Assembly (NCBI GenBank): GCA_964533785.1
Contig: CAZHNG010000371.1
Span: 1-6,362 of the forward strand
Direction: 5' to 3'
DNA: 6,362 bases
Source: JANQRV01 sp964533785
GTDB taxonomy: Bacteria; Bacteroidota; Bacteroidia; Chitinophagales; Saprospiraceae
Both the position numbers and the translations under genes were made by a program. Shown here piece after piece: positions 1-6,362 of this stretch. Every line of letters begins with the position of its first letter. Position 1 is the stretch's first letter. The notes below the pieces were generated by a model that was given only the letters and a program-made list of their open reading frames with translations, was not told the DNA's origin and did no database searches.

Positions 1-1829
1 AACCCTGCTGCGAGCACCAGCCCCGAACCGGCAATTGCAACCAGCGTAGGCGTCGTCATCAATTGGGTCAAGAACCAGTTTTCCTGTAATGGCGCCGGGT
101 TGGACGGGCTCTTTTCCTTGCTGGAGAGGTAAGCGCAAACCAGACAAGAAATAACGTTAACGCCGAAAAACCAAGCAAATACCCACCACGTCGTCCATAG
201 TCCGGGCAGGGAAAAAACGTAAAAACCGATATCCTGATGGAAAACCGGATCGGCTTGGCCAAAAGGCCGCCCATTCAGCCATAGCAAGTAATCCTGGTAT
301 TGTAATGCCAATAAATAACCGGCGAGCAGCCCCTCAATTCCTGCGATCCTTAAAATAAATCGTCGCGTTTTTCCCGGCAACTCGTAAAGCCATGCAGGGC
401 CGGCAACAGCGGCGGTGAAGGCCAGCGTGCCGATAGTGAAAAGAATGGCACCCATCCGGAAATTGGTATAGAATACTTCCCTAAAATCCAGGCTTTTTAA
501 AAGCCACAAATCGGAGAGAAGGAGTGATAGGCGATCGAAAAAGAACAATCCTAACAACATCCAGAAAATTATCAGCGCCCGGCTCCAAACCTGAAAAGCT
601 TTGGGCATGAAGAACCGGGGTACGGCGGGAGTATCGGTAAAAGCGCTTTCTCTTGCTATTGGAACGGAGGAAGCCTCATTGACCTTTCCATTGACCGGCG
701 GAGGATTATACAATAGGCTCCCGACGGTTTGAAAAGAGGCCCTCGTACCTCGCCAAGAGAGCGTAAGGAGATAGAGAATTCCCATGGACAGATAATAAAA
801 AAAACTATAAAGCAACGTTACTGTCGCCGCTTCAGGCAACCCCATGCCACCCAGGAAAAGTGCAGCGGCAAAGGCCCATTCAAATTGTCCAATCCCTCCA
901 GGCGTAAGGGGTATTTGCCGGGCAATATAACCGGCCACAAAAGCCATGAGCAGTACTCCGAAATCGGCATGCAGCAGCACCTGTTGGGTTGAGAACGCCA
1001 TGGTCAGTAAATAGGCAGAGATGTCCATAAGGCCGAATGCGACAAGTGATAACAGGCATAGACGGATCAAAAGCGAAGGTCGCTGGAGCAACTTCTTTAT
1101 TTGTACTTTTGACGCAGAGAGGAAAGAAATCTGTTTCGCGCCCCCGTCCGACGGTCGCGTCCACCAATACAGCATGCTAAAAACGACGATCGCCAAAGAT
1201 AATTGCAACAACCATGCCGACCACCCGGTACCGGTACTCAATAGACTCAGTAACGAGTAAGCAATGATTTCAAAAACGATAAATAACTGAAATAAAAACA
1301 AGGTTGAATAAATTTGGTCTGCCGTCGCACCTCCGGCACGCAATTCGGCCATTTTCGCCATTTTATTGCCATGGAGGGGTAAAAACTTTTTGTAGGTCAA
1401 GCTACCTATAAGATAAGCGTGGGCATTTTGTCCAAAAGTACCTGAGATGCCGTTATATCTTGCAATTTCATGAAACTGATACGATTTCAATACCCAAAAC
1501 AACATTAAAATAGCTATGACTATCAAGACCACGACCCAAGCCACAGGTTCCTGGGATTTCAAATATAAAACAGGATCAGGCAACCCTTCGATAAAACCTG
1601 CCTGCCGGTCGTGGTATTTGACGATACCCGATTTTATGAAAAGATCGAGAATACGCGTGTTCGCCGCAATTTCCCAGGCACCTGCAAAATAAATCAGGCT
1701 GCCCATAAGAAAAACGGCAAACAATAGGGACAATCCAATCAAACTGAAAAGCTCTCCGATTTTCCGATTAGCAATGCCTGTTTCTTCCTGTGGGCTAGTT
1801 TTTTTTGATATTGGTAGATTTGGATTCAT
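1..1829 (-). CDS. Polytopic membrane protein: flippase-like UPF0104/LPG_synthase_TM domain fused to a UPF0182 domain (partial, C-terminus beyond window)
   Basis: Hand translation from the ATG at 1829-1827 gives 609 codons without a stop, running off the left edge, so the C-terminus is missing. Residues ~24-358 look like the UPF0104/LPG_synthase_TM family (membrane part of MprF; YbhN and AglD relatives): about eight hydrophobic helices, a FLPLHGNKMAKMAELR segment (149-164) resembling the family's LPxxxGE..R region, and the hallmark PLTPGGIGQFE (307-317). A hydrophilic Pro/Ser-rich linker (~359-414) follows. Residues ~415-609 resemble the N-terminal membrane part of UPF0182: DLWLLKSLDFREVFYTNF (440-457), then NGRPFGQADPVF (519-530) and DIGFYVFSLP (533-542), with helices near 416-434, 460-478, 490-510, 545-568 and from 594. 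UPF0182 proteins are usually about 900 residues with a large extracytoplasmic part, so much is probably missing. The location is the inner membrane. The role is unknown; lipid or polyprenyl-linked substrate translocation is only suggested by the N-terminal family. AAGGA precedes the start. Confidence 0.85.
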   Translation of the reverse strand, partial: MNPNLPISKKTSPQEETGIANRKIGELFSLIGLSLLFAVFLMGSLIYFAGAWEIAANTRILDLFIKSGIVKYHDRQAGFIEGLPDPVLYLKSQEPVAWVVVLIVIAILMLFWVLKSYQFHEIARYNGISGTFGQNAHAYLIGSLTYKKFLPLHGNKMAKMAELRAGGATADQIYSTLFLFQLFIVFEIIAYSLLSLLSTGTGWSAWLLQLSLAIVVFSMLYWWTRPSDGGAKQISFLSASKVQIKKLLQRPSLLIRLCLLSLVAFGLMDISAYLLTMAFSTQQVLLHADFGVLLMAFVAGYIARQIPLTPGGIGQFEWAFAAALFLGGMGLPEAATVTLLYSFFYYLSMGILYLLTLSWRGTRASFQTVGSLLYNPPPVNGKVNEASSVPIARESAFTDTPAVPRFFMPKAFQVWSRALIIFWMLLGLFFFDRLSLLLSDLWLLKSLDFREVFYTNFRMGAILFTIGTLAFTAAVAGPAWLYELPGKTRRFILRIAGIEGLLAGYLLALQYQDYLLWLNGRPFGQADPVFHQDIGFYVFSLPGLWTTWWVFAWFFGVNVISCLVCAYLSSKEKSPSNPAPLQENWFLTQLMTTPTLVAIAGSGLVLAAG

Positions 1830-1832
1830 AGT

Positions 1833-1838
1833 TTCCTT
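1833..1838 (-). promoter_or_regulatory. Shine-Dalgarno-like site of the fused membrane protein gene
   Basis: On the minus strand AAGGAA lies three bases before the ATG at 1829-1827. The spacing is a little short, but this is the only clear purine-rich ribosome site before any of the three genes. It supports 1829 as the start rather than the internal ATG at codon 42. Confidence 0.45.
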
Positions 1839-2220
1839 TTTGGATGAAAAAATTACATAAAAATTATTCAATGCAATCCTGAAATAAAGGACTCATCTGT
1901 TATTAAAATGTGCAAACGTGCCGAAAAACGGAAAATGACTGATGTTATTGGAGCAGAAAACTCGCCAATCCTGAATTCTACGACTGGAACTATTGTGAAA
2001 AAACGGACTACTCACCGTGTGGGAAAATGAAATAGCAAAGTCGGTTGAAATCATCGCCGAAATGTTTTAGGTCGTTCTTAATGTTGTGCTTTAGATGGAT
2101 AATTGCTGCTAAAATGAAGCATTAAAATTTACTTTTCATTTTGTTGCCATCGGTAAAGATAATTGATGCCGTACGCCCAAAAAACCACATATTCATGCGG
2201 GAAAAAATTATCCTTCTATG

Positions 2221-2268
2221 ACAGTTTTTATGGTCAAGTGAAAGAGTAAAGCGACCATAGGAAGCTGT
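2221..2268. repeat. Imperfect inverted repeat (long hairpin)
   Basis: The perfect core is TATGGTC (2229-2235) against GACCATA (2253-2259), around a 17-base spacer. Outside it, ACAG at 2221 pairs with CTGT ending at 2268. Allowing G-T pairs and one bulge, the arms pair over about 15 positions. The G-T pairs are formed on the plus strand, so a plus-strand RNA would fold better than a minus-strand one. Neither side has a clean T run, so it is not an obvious intrinsic terminator. A protein-binding site or the stem of an unknown RNA are alternatives. Confidence 0.5.
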
Positions 2269-2300
2269 ATCTTTTGCTTTCACATGACTTAAAGGCGTAA

Positions 2301-2328
2301 AAATTATTATGTGTAATGAGGGATTACA
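2301..2328 (-). terminator. Probable rho-independent terminator of the response regulator gene
   Basis: A perfect 6-base stem, TGTAAT (2312-2317) with ATTACA (2323-2328), closes a 5-base loop. It begins 15 bases after the regulator stop codon on the minus strand. It is followed in that direction by an A/T stretch ending in five T residues (2301-2311). The stem is short and AT-rich, so it would be a weak terminator. Its position directly behind the gene is the best argument for it. Confidence 0.4.
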
Positions 2329-2343
2329 AAACCAGTTCCCAGT

Positions 2344-2967
2344 TTAAATTTCTCCTCTGAACTTCTTGTTAATTATCTCAGCACGAGAATTGACTTCCAG
2401 TTTTTTATATATGTTTCGCACATGGAAGTTGATCGTATTTAGGGAGACTTCAAGGCAATGAGCGATTTCTTTATAGAAAAGACCTTTGGACAAAAGGTCA
2501 ACAACCTCTTTTTCTCTCGGGGTCAGTCCTGGTTCTTTGGAATCCTTTGAATGGAAATAATTCAGAATTTTTCCAGCAACCGATGGATTGAGCGCGGCTT
2601 CGCCATTTAGGACAGTTCGGATCGATTCCTTTAAGTCTTCCATCGAGAGGGTTTTGAGGAGATATCCTCTGGCGCCCAACCGAATGGCCTCGAAAATTTT
2701 CTGACTATCGTCGTACACGGTAAAAATAATGATTTCCGCCCCAGGAGCCAATTCTTTCAGTTTTTCAATAAACTCAAGGCCAGAAACTCCGGGCAGGCTG
2801 ATATCCAGCAATATGGCATCCAAAGTGTACCTAAAGGAAATTTCTTTCAGAAATTGTTCAGCCGACCCACTCTGAAGGAGACAGGAAAATCCAGGATCGT
2901 TGTTTAACCCCTTGGCTACCCATGAACGGATGCGTATATCGTCCTCTATGATGGCCACCTTAATCAT
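2344..2967 (-). CDS. NarL/LuxR-family DNA-binding response regulator
   Basis: A cytoplasmic response regulator of 207 residues, a normal length for the NarL/FixJ family. The receiver domain (1-~118) has the acidic cluster E8-D9-D10, phosphoacceptor D55 in LLDISLPGVSG, T83 and K105. A linker (~119-145) leads to a LuxR/GerE helix-turn-helix (~146-203) starting with LTPREKEVVDLLSKG, with the recognition region SLNTINFHVRNIYKKL. Phosphorylation at D55 is expected to promote dimerisation and DNA binding. I chose the ATG at 2967-2965 because MIKVAIIEDD is the standard beginning of a receiver; an in-frame GTG at 3036 would add 23 residues with no domain match. No Shine-Dalgarno is visible at either start. 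It follows the histidine kinase on the same strand after 120 bases, which makes that kinase its likely partner. The target genes are unknown. Confidence 0.95.
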   Translation of the reverse strand: MIKVAIIEDDIRIRSWVAKGLNNDPGFSCLLQSGSAEQFLKEISFRYTLDAILLDISLPGVSGLEFIEKLKELAPGAEIIIFTVYDDSQKIFEAIRLGARGYLLKTLSMEDLKESIRTVLNGEAALNPSVAGKILNYFHSKDSKEPGLTPREKEVVDLLSKGLFYKEIAHCLEVSLNTINFHVRNIYKKLEVNSRAEIINKKFRGEI

Positions 2968-3087
2968 TGGAATTCGGATTTTTCTAAAAGGAGTAAACTG
3001 CTGTTGACCTAACCATAAAATTTTAATTATTTGCACTTTAAAATTATAGAATTATTTCAAACAGTGACCGAGGCTAGTCCTACATAT

Positions 3088-6000
3088 TCATGTGGGATGT
3101 TTTTCCCTGGGAAGAGAGCAAGTCAGTTTGATAAAGACGCCTTTACCGGGTTGGGTATCGATGAAAAGTTGGCCGTTGAGCTTTTTAGCCCTTCGATACA
3201 TTGACCTAAGACCATTCCCATCGGAGGCGATCAGCAAATTTTCAATCCCTTTCCCATTGTCCTGGATCACGAGTTCGAGTTTCCAAAACCAATTTCGTCG
3301 TATTTTCAAGGTAATGGCTACTTTTGAAGCTTCCGAATGTTTGATCACATTGGTAACCGCTTCCTTAAACAGGAGATAGGTATGGTGACGAAAAAAAGAA
3401 TTGAATGGAATATCACTGCGAAGGTTTTCGGAAGTGAACGCATATTGAATTCCTGATGGTTTGACCGTTTTAATGAGAAAATCTTTCATGCGATCCACTA
3501 AATTTTCTATCGCATCGTTTCTGGAATCAATGGCCCATACGATATCTCTACTGGACTCCAATGTGTTTTGCAAAACATTCAAAGCCCTTGTTCCGGCTGG
3601 CTTTCCGGTTTCCAGTTTTGAGTCTCTCAAGAGGTGTTGTAAATGTACCAAGCTATTCCCTATTTCATCGTGTACATCTCCGGCTATGTCAGTACGAAGA
3701 TTCTGCATTCGTATCGCCTGTTGTTTTTTTAACCGGCGTATCCAATAGAATACCATTCCTCCGATCAAAAAACAGATCAGATAAAACCACCAGGTCCGGT
3801 AAAAGAAATTCCGCACTACAATTTTTATTGTTACAGGATCGCTCCAATTGCTGCTTCGAGCTGCTCCCTTCACATGAAGCCTGTAACGGCCGGCGGGAAG
3901 GTAAGGAAAGGTAAGGATGTTTTCCGAGCCGCTCTGCTGCCATTCATCGTGAAAATCCTCAAGAAAATAGGTAAAACGCCCTTTTTCAGGATCTCTCAGG
4001 TTGGAAAGCGCCAGGTGGATCTCGAAATAACGATGATTAGGCGGCAGGACAACCGATTGGGACTCCGGTTCAAAATACAGGTCGCTGACCAGCTTTTTTA
4101 GGCGGCGGTCAAAAAAAACCAGACGGGCAACCTCCATTTTGGCAGAGATATCCAGGGACAAGAGGTCTTCCGGGTTAAAAATATCCATCCCGTTAATTCC
4201 ACCAAAAAAAATCCGCCCTGTTTTAGTACGATAACCCGTATGAGGACTAAAGGTATTTTGACTCAACCCGTCCTGTTCGTAAAAATTATGAAAAATCTCT
4301 TTGCCAACATCAAAATACGAAATCCCATTCATGGTACTTAACCAGAGATTTCTTTTTTCATCGGGTACGATGCTGATGATGTGACTGTCGCATAATCCTT
4401 CTCTGATCATCCATTGTTTCCACTTTAGGGTTGTTGCATCGAACCACAATAACCCGGCGTTACTGGTGCCGAGCCAGAATTGTCCGCTTGCAGTCTCGAT
4501 AATTTCGGTAAATGAGAAGGAACGATGGCCATTAGGTAGGGCGCCCGGACCAGGATACTTCCGGAAATTTGCATTTTCCGTATCAACTAAAAGCAGCCCC
4601 TCATCTGTCCCAACCCAAAGAATTCCAAAATTACTAAAATGGAGACGATTAGCATGACTGTATTCCAAAGGGTCAACTCCCTCCTCATCATACCAGCGAT
4701 TGAATTCTTGTTTCTCTGGATCATAGAAAAATAATCCGGATTTTTCGTGAAATAGATAGGTAGTCACCCAAGGATAACCTCTTTCATCCAAGGTAAGGGC
4801 CGTTATTGGATTTGGAGGTGTTATTTCGCGAATTAATCTTTGTTGGGGATCTCCCCATATCAATTTACCGTTGTATATTCCCCACAAATGCCCATTGGAA
4901 TTTATCCTGATATTGGTTGTTCCGGGATATTCCCATGAATTAGGCCAGTGCTCAAAGGGCAGAAATTCATTTTGGTAAGGGTCGAACAAGGACCATCCCT
5001 GCAGATCAGATATTATAAGCAGGCTGTCGCCGTTTAAACCCGAAATATTGAATATCTGGTTTGATTCTGAATTGGAATCCAAATAGGTTTTTACTTTTCT
5101 TATTTGTAAGTGTAAAATCCCATTATTTGTTGGCAGCCAGATGTGGTCGGAGAAACGCGACCCTTTAATACCGGAAAAGTGGATCTGATCTTCTATCCTG
5201 GTAATAAAATGTTCCTCCTGGCCATGTTCGCGAATTATTAGTTGCAAAAAAACAGAACTCTGGTGGATGCTATCTTTGTAAATAATTATCTCATTGCCGT
5301 AAGAATCAGAAGCGAAATACAGGTAAAGGAGATCACTCCTCCCATTATCCAAAAGTTGGAAGTTGCCGTTTTCCAGGTCTAACGAATACAAGCCCGGAAA
5401 TCCCTTAAAGGCGTATGTTGATCCGTCTTTAACAATCGACACCCGCAGCGGCGATTCCTGTAATGCCGCACGGTTACCTTCGGGCAAGGAACTATGATCG
5501 TAGATGGTGAGATTTCGATTCCGGCGGTCGAAAACAGCAACTCCCAATTCAGAATTTAGCCAGATCAGGGTATCAGACCAAATGAAATCTGAAACTTTCA
5601 ACGGTGTAACAATGGTCTCCTTGTTTAGAAATCTTCCTTGCTTGTACTCGTGAAAGTAATAAACCCCAGTATCGCGCGTGAGGAAGACTGGCCACCCCTC
5701 CTTTTCGACAACCTCGCCATAGTAGTTCCCTTTCTGACCATTACCTGGAACCAAGCGCAAGGTTCTTGCTCTACCCTCGCGCGGATTAAATCGTTCAAGG
5801 CATACATTATTCTTTTGAGCAATCAAAAGTTCTGATTCCGTTTCCAACCAAAAGCATCGCCTCACCCCTTTATTGGTGGAGAGGTAAGCATTTTCAGAAT
5901 ACAAATTCAACAAAACGAACTCGCTACCGTCGAACCGGTTCAGTCCATTGTCGGTCGCCACCCACATAAAACCCCGATTATCGATGGCCAAATCCCACAC

Positions 6001-6177
6001 CCGACGGCTGGAAAGTCCTTTTTCGACACTTAATCTCTTTACGTCAATTTGTCCATCACAAGGAAAACAGAATCCTGCGATAAGCACGGTTACAAAAAAA
6101 AAAGATAGAAATAAGCTGCGGCATTTCTCTACTCCTCTGTTAAATAAACCAATCTGTCGCTTAATTTCTGAAAACAT
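3088..6177 (-). CDS. Membrane sensor histidine kinase with two-component-regulator beta-propellers, Y_Y_Y, HisKA_3 and HATPase domains
   Basis: A 1029-residue sensor kinase with its sensing part in the periplasm. After a long charged n-region, a hydrophobic core (~21-39) acts as signal peptide. Residues ~45-705 fit two consecutive beta-propellers: the first blade has GLSSRRVWDLAIDNRGFMWV (54-73), and later blade tryptophans fall at W470, W521, W568 and W612, 44-51 residues apart. A Y_Y_Y domain (~715-790) contains YFLEDFHDEW (737-746) and LPAGRYRLHVKG. One membrane helix (~796-813) follows. The HisKA_3 box DVHDEIGN places the phosphoacceptor at H836. The HATPase has its N box at N943 (KEAVTNVIKHS), DNGKG at 973-977 and a GNGLRSM lid region. 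Unlike the classic Bacteroides hybrid systems for glycan use, it has no fused receiver or AraC domain; the NarL-type regulator just downstream supplies that role. The ligand is unknown. The start is the ATG that gives a complete signal peptide. Confidence 0.95.
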   Translation of the reverse strand: MFSEIKRQIGLFNRGVEKCRSLFLSFFFVTVLIAGFCFPCDGQIDVKRLSVEKGLSSRRVWDLAIDNRGFMWVATDNGLNRFDGSEFVLLNLYSENAYLSTNKGVRRCFWLETESELLIAQKNNVCLERFNPREGRARTLRLVPGNGQKGNYYGEVVEKEGWPVFLTRDTGVYYFHEYKQGRFLNKETIVTPLKVSDFIWSDTLIWLNSELGVAVFDRRNRNLTIYDHSSLPEGNRAALQESPLRVSIVKDGSTYAFKGFPGLYSLDLENGNFQLLDNGRSDLLYLYFASDSYGNEIIIYKDSIHQSSVFLQLIIREHGQEEHFITRIEDQIHFSGIKGSRFSDHIWLPTNNGILHLQIRKVKTYLDSNSESNQIFNISGLNGDSLLIISDLQGWSLFDPYQNEFLPFEHWPNSWEYPGTTNIRINSNGHLWGIYNGKLIWGDPQQRLIREITPPNPITALTLDERGYPWVTTYLFHEKSGLFFYDPEKQEFNRWYDEEGVDPLEYSHANRLHFSNFGILWVGTDEGLLLVDTENANFRKYPGPGALPNGHRSFSFTEIIETASGQFWLGTSNAGLLWFDATTLKWKQWMIREGLCDSHIISIVPDEKRNLWLSTMNGISYFDVGKEIFHNFYEQDGLSQNTFSPHTGYRTKTGRIFFGGINGMDIFNPEDLLSLDISAKMEVARLVFFDRRLKKLVSDLYFEPESQSVVLPPNHRYFEIHLALSNLRDPEKGRFTYFLEDFHDEWQQSGSENILTFPYLPAGRYRLHVKGAARSSNWSDPVTIKIVVRNFFYRTWWFYLICFLIGGMVFYWIRRLKKQQAIRMQNLRTDIAGDVHDEIGNSLVHLQHLLRDSKLETGKPAGTRALNVLQNTLESSRDIVWAIDSRNDAIENLVDRMKDFLIKTVKPSGIQYAFTSENLRSDIPFNSFFRHHTYLLFKEAVTNVIKHSEASKVAITLKIRRNWFWKLELVIQDNGKGIENLLIASDGNGLRSMYRRAKKLNGQLFIDTQPGKGVFIKLTCSLPREKHPT

Positions 6178-6246
6178 TTTTACTGCAATAAAAGGTGACC
6201 TGAAGCTTAAAATATTGAGTTAAAGATAATTCCTAAATCTGGAAAC

Positions 6247-6254
6247 CAAAATTA
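6247..6254 (-). promoter_or_regulatory. Candidate Bacteroidota-type promoter (-7 element) of the kinase-regulator pair
   Basis: On the minus strand TAATTTTG matches the Bacteroidota TAnnTTTG -7 consensus exactly and would give a leader of roughly 60 bases before the kinase ATG. The -33 box is poor: the nearest candidates, CTTG or TTGG around 6276-6280, sit 22-23 bases upstream instead of about 19-21. AT-rich DNA produces such octamers by chance, so this is only a candidate. Confidence 0.35.
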
Positions 6255-6266
6255 TAAATAAACTCA

Positions 6267-6283
6267 AACCTTGTTCCCAAGTT
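6267..6283. promoter_or_regulatory. Small dyad overlapping the -33 region of the kinase promoter (possible operator)
   Basis: CTTG (6270-6273) and CAAG (6278-6281) form a perfect short inverted repeat around TTCC. The match extends to AAC/GTT if one C is bulged. It lies where the -33 contact of the candidate promoter would be. It could be an operator, for instance for the regulator encoded downstream, but half-sites this short are common by chance. Confidence 0.2.
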
Positions 6284-6319
6284 CGAATTTATAGTGGTTT
6301 AAATTACAAATAATGCGAA

Positions 6320-6343
6320 TCAAGGGTTAAAAGTAGCCCTTGA
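6320..6343. terminator. Hairpin at the upstream edge, possible terminator of a gene beyond the window
   Basis: TCAAGGGTT (6320-6328) pairs with AGCCCTTGA (6335-6343) over nine positions with one G-T pair and a six-base loop. This is the strongest short hairpin I found in the window. It lies about 145 bases before the kinase start. Only loosely T-rich sequence follows on the minus strand and none on the plus strand, so terminator function for a neighbouring upstream gene is plausible but not shown. Confidence 0.35.
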
Positions 6344-6362
6344 AGGTTATTGAAATAAAAAA

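Larger units (their letters stand above)
1830..2343. other. AT-rich intergenic region without a convincing gene
   Basis: This spacer separates the response regulator from the fused membrane protein gene and is clearly richer in A and T than both. Reading all frames, I found only short open stretches, the best being about 40 codons on the plus strand at 1908-2030. It has no ribosome site and no recognisable product. The part next to the regulator holds a small hairpin followed by a T-rich run (2301-2328) and an imperfect 48-base inverted repeat (2221-2268). The part next to 1829 must contain the promoter of the membrane protein gene if that gene is transcribed separately, but I could not identify a good TTTG/TAnnTTTG pair there. 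Confidence 0.6.

Noticed and set aside
880..1167. A 95-codon minus-strand frame and, at 68-274, a 68-codon one, which at first suggested broken or small separate genes.
   Set aside because: Both lie inside the continuous frame that starts at 1829. That frame carries recognisable membrane-family motifs on both sides of them, so they are shadows.
1908..2030. A plus-strand frame of about 40 codons in the spacer. A second frame over 1943-2036 reads like protein (PEFYDWNYCEK) but has no start.
   Set aside because: Too short, no ribosome site, no family resemblance, and the second frame follows directly on a stop codon. Chance or an unrecognisable remnant cannot be told apart.
2098..2169. GATAATTG followed by a variable base and TGC occurs twice, 60 bases apart (2098-2109 and 2158-2169).
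   Set aside because: Eleven of twelve matching bases in AT-rich DNA is weak, and there is no third copy or symmetry to support a binding site or array.
2332..2344. A short tandem repeat, CCAGTT then CCCAGTT, at the end of the regulator gene.
   Set aside because: Only two units of six or seven bases; consistent with chance.
2968..3060. A TATAAT hexamer and a TTTG upstream of the regulator, looking like an internal promoter.
   Set aside because: The spacing fits neither the usual sigma-70 arrangement nor the Bacteroidota TTTG/TAnnTTTG arrangement.
3561..3914. A 117-codon plus-strand open frame opposite the kinase, with several others (3092-3379, 3461-3748, 3874-4101, 5948-6223).
   Set aside because: They are antisense to a gene with clear domains, have no ribosome sites, and resemble no known protein.
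1..6362. Looked for CRISPR repeats, transfer RNA genes, insertion-sequence ends, phage or toxin-antitoxin genes.
   Set aside because: None could be seen on either strand; the coding content is explained by three minus-strand genes.

Overview
The window reads as a piece of a Bacteroidota chromosome, perhaps from the Saprospiria or Chitinophagia side. This placement is an inference. It rests on a very large periplasmic two-propeller sensor kinase, the near absence of Shine-Dalgarno sites before two of the three genes, a TAnnTTTG-type promoter element, and AT-rich spacers around moderate-GC genes. There are three protein genes, all on the minus strand, and no RNA gene, CRISPR array or insertion sequence that I can support.

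Layout in transcription order, right to left. From 6362 to 6178 is an upstream region with a hairpin, a small dyad and a likely promoter. From 6177 to 3088 is a 1029-residue membrane sensor histidine kinase: signal peptide, two beta-propellers, Y_Y_Y domain, one membrane helix, HisKA_3 and HATPase. After a 120-base gap, 2967 to 2344 encodes a 207-residue NarL/LuxR-type response regulator. These two very likely form a signalling pair: the propellers sense something in the periplasm, the dimeric kinase autophosphorylates on His836, and the phosphate passes to Asp55 of the regulator, which binds DNA through its C-terminal helix-turn-helix. Their targets cannot be read from the window.

From 2343 to 1830 is a 514-base AT-rich spacer with no convincing gene. 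It holds a likely terminator for the regulator and a longer imperfect inverted repeat.

From 1829 to the left edge runs one uninterrupted reading frame of 609 complete codons, cut off by the window end. By my hand translation it joins two polytopic membrane domains not usually found together: an N-terminal UPF0104/LPG_synthase_TM flippase-like domain and the start of a C-terminal UPF0182 domain. This apparent fusion is the most unusual thing in the window.
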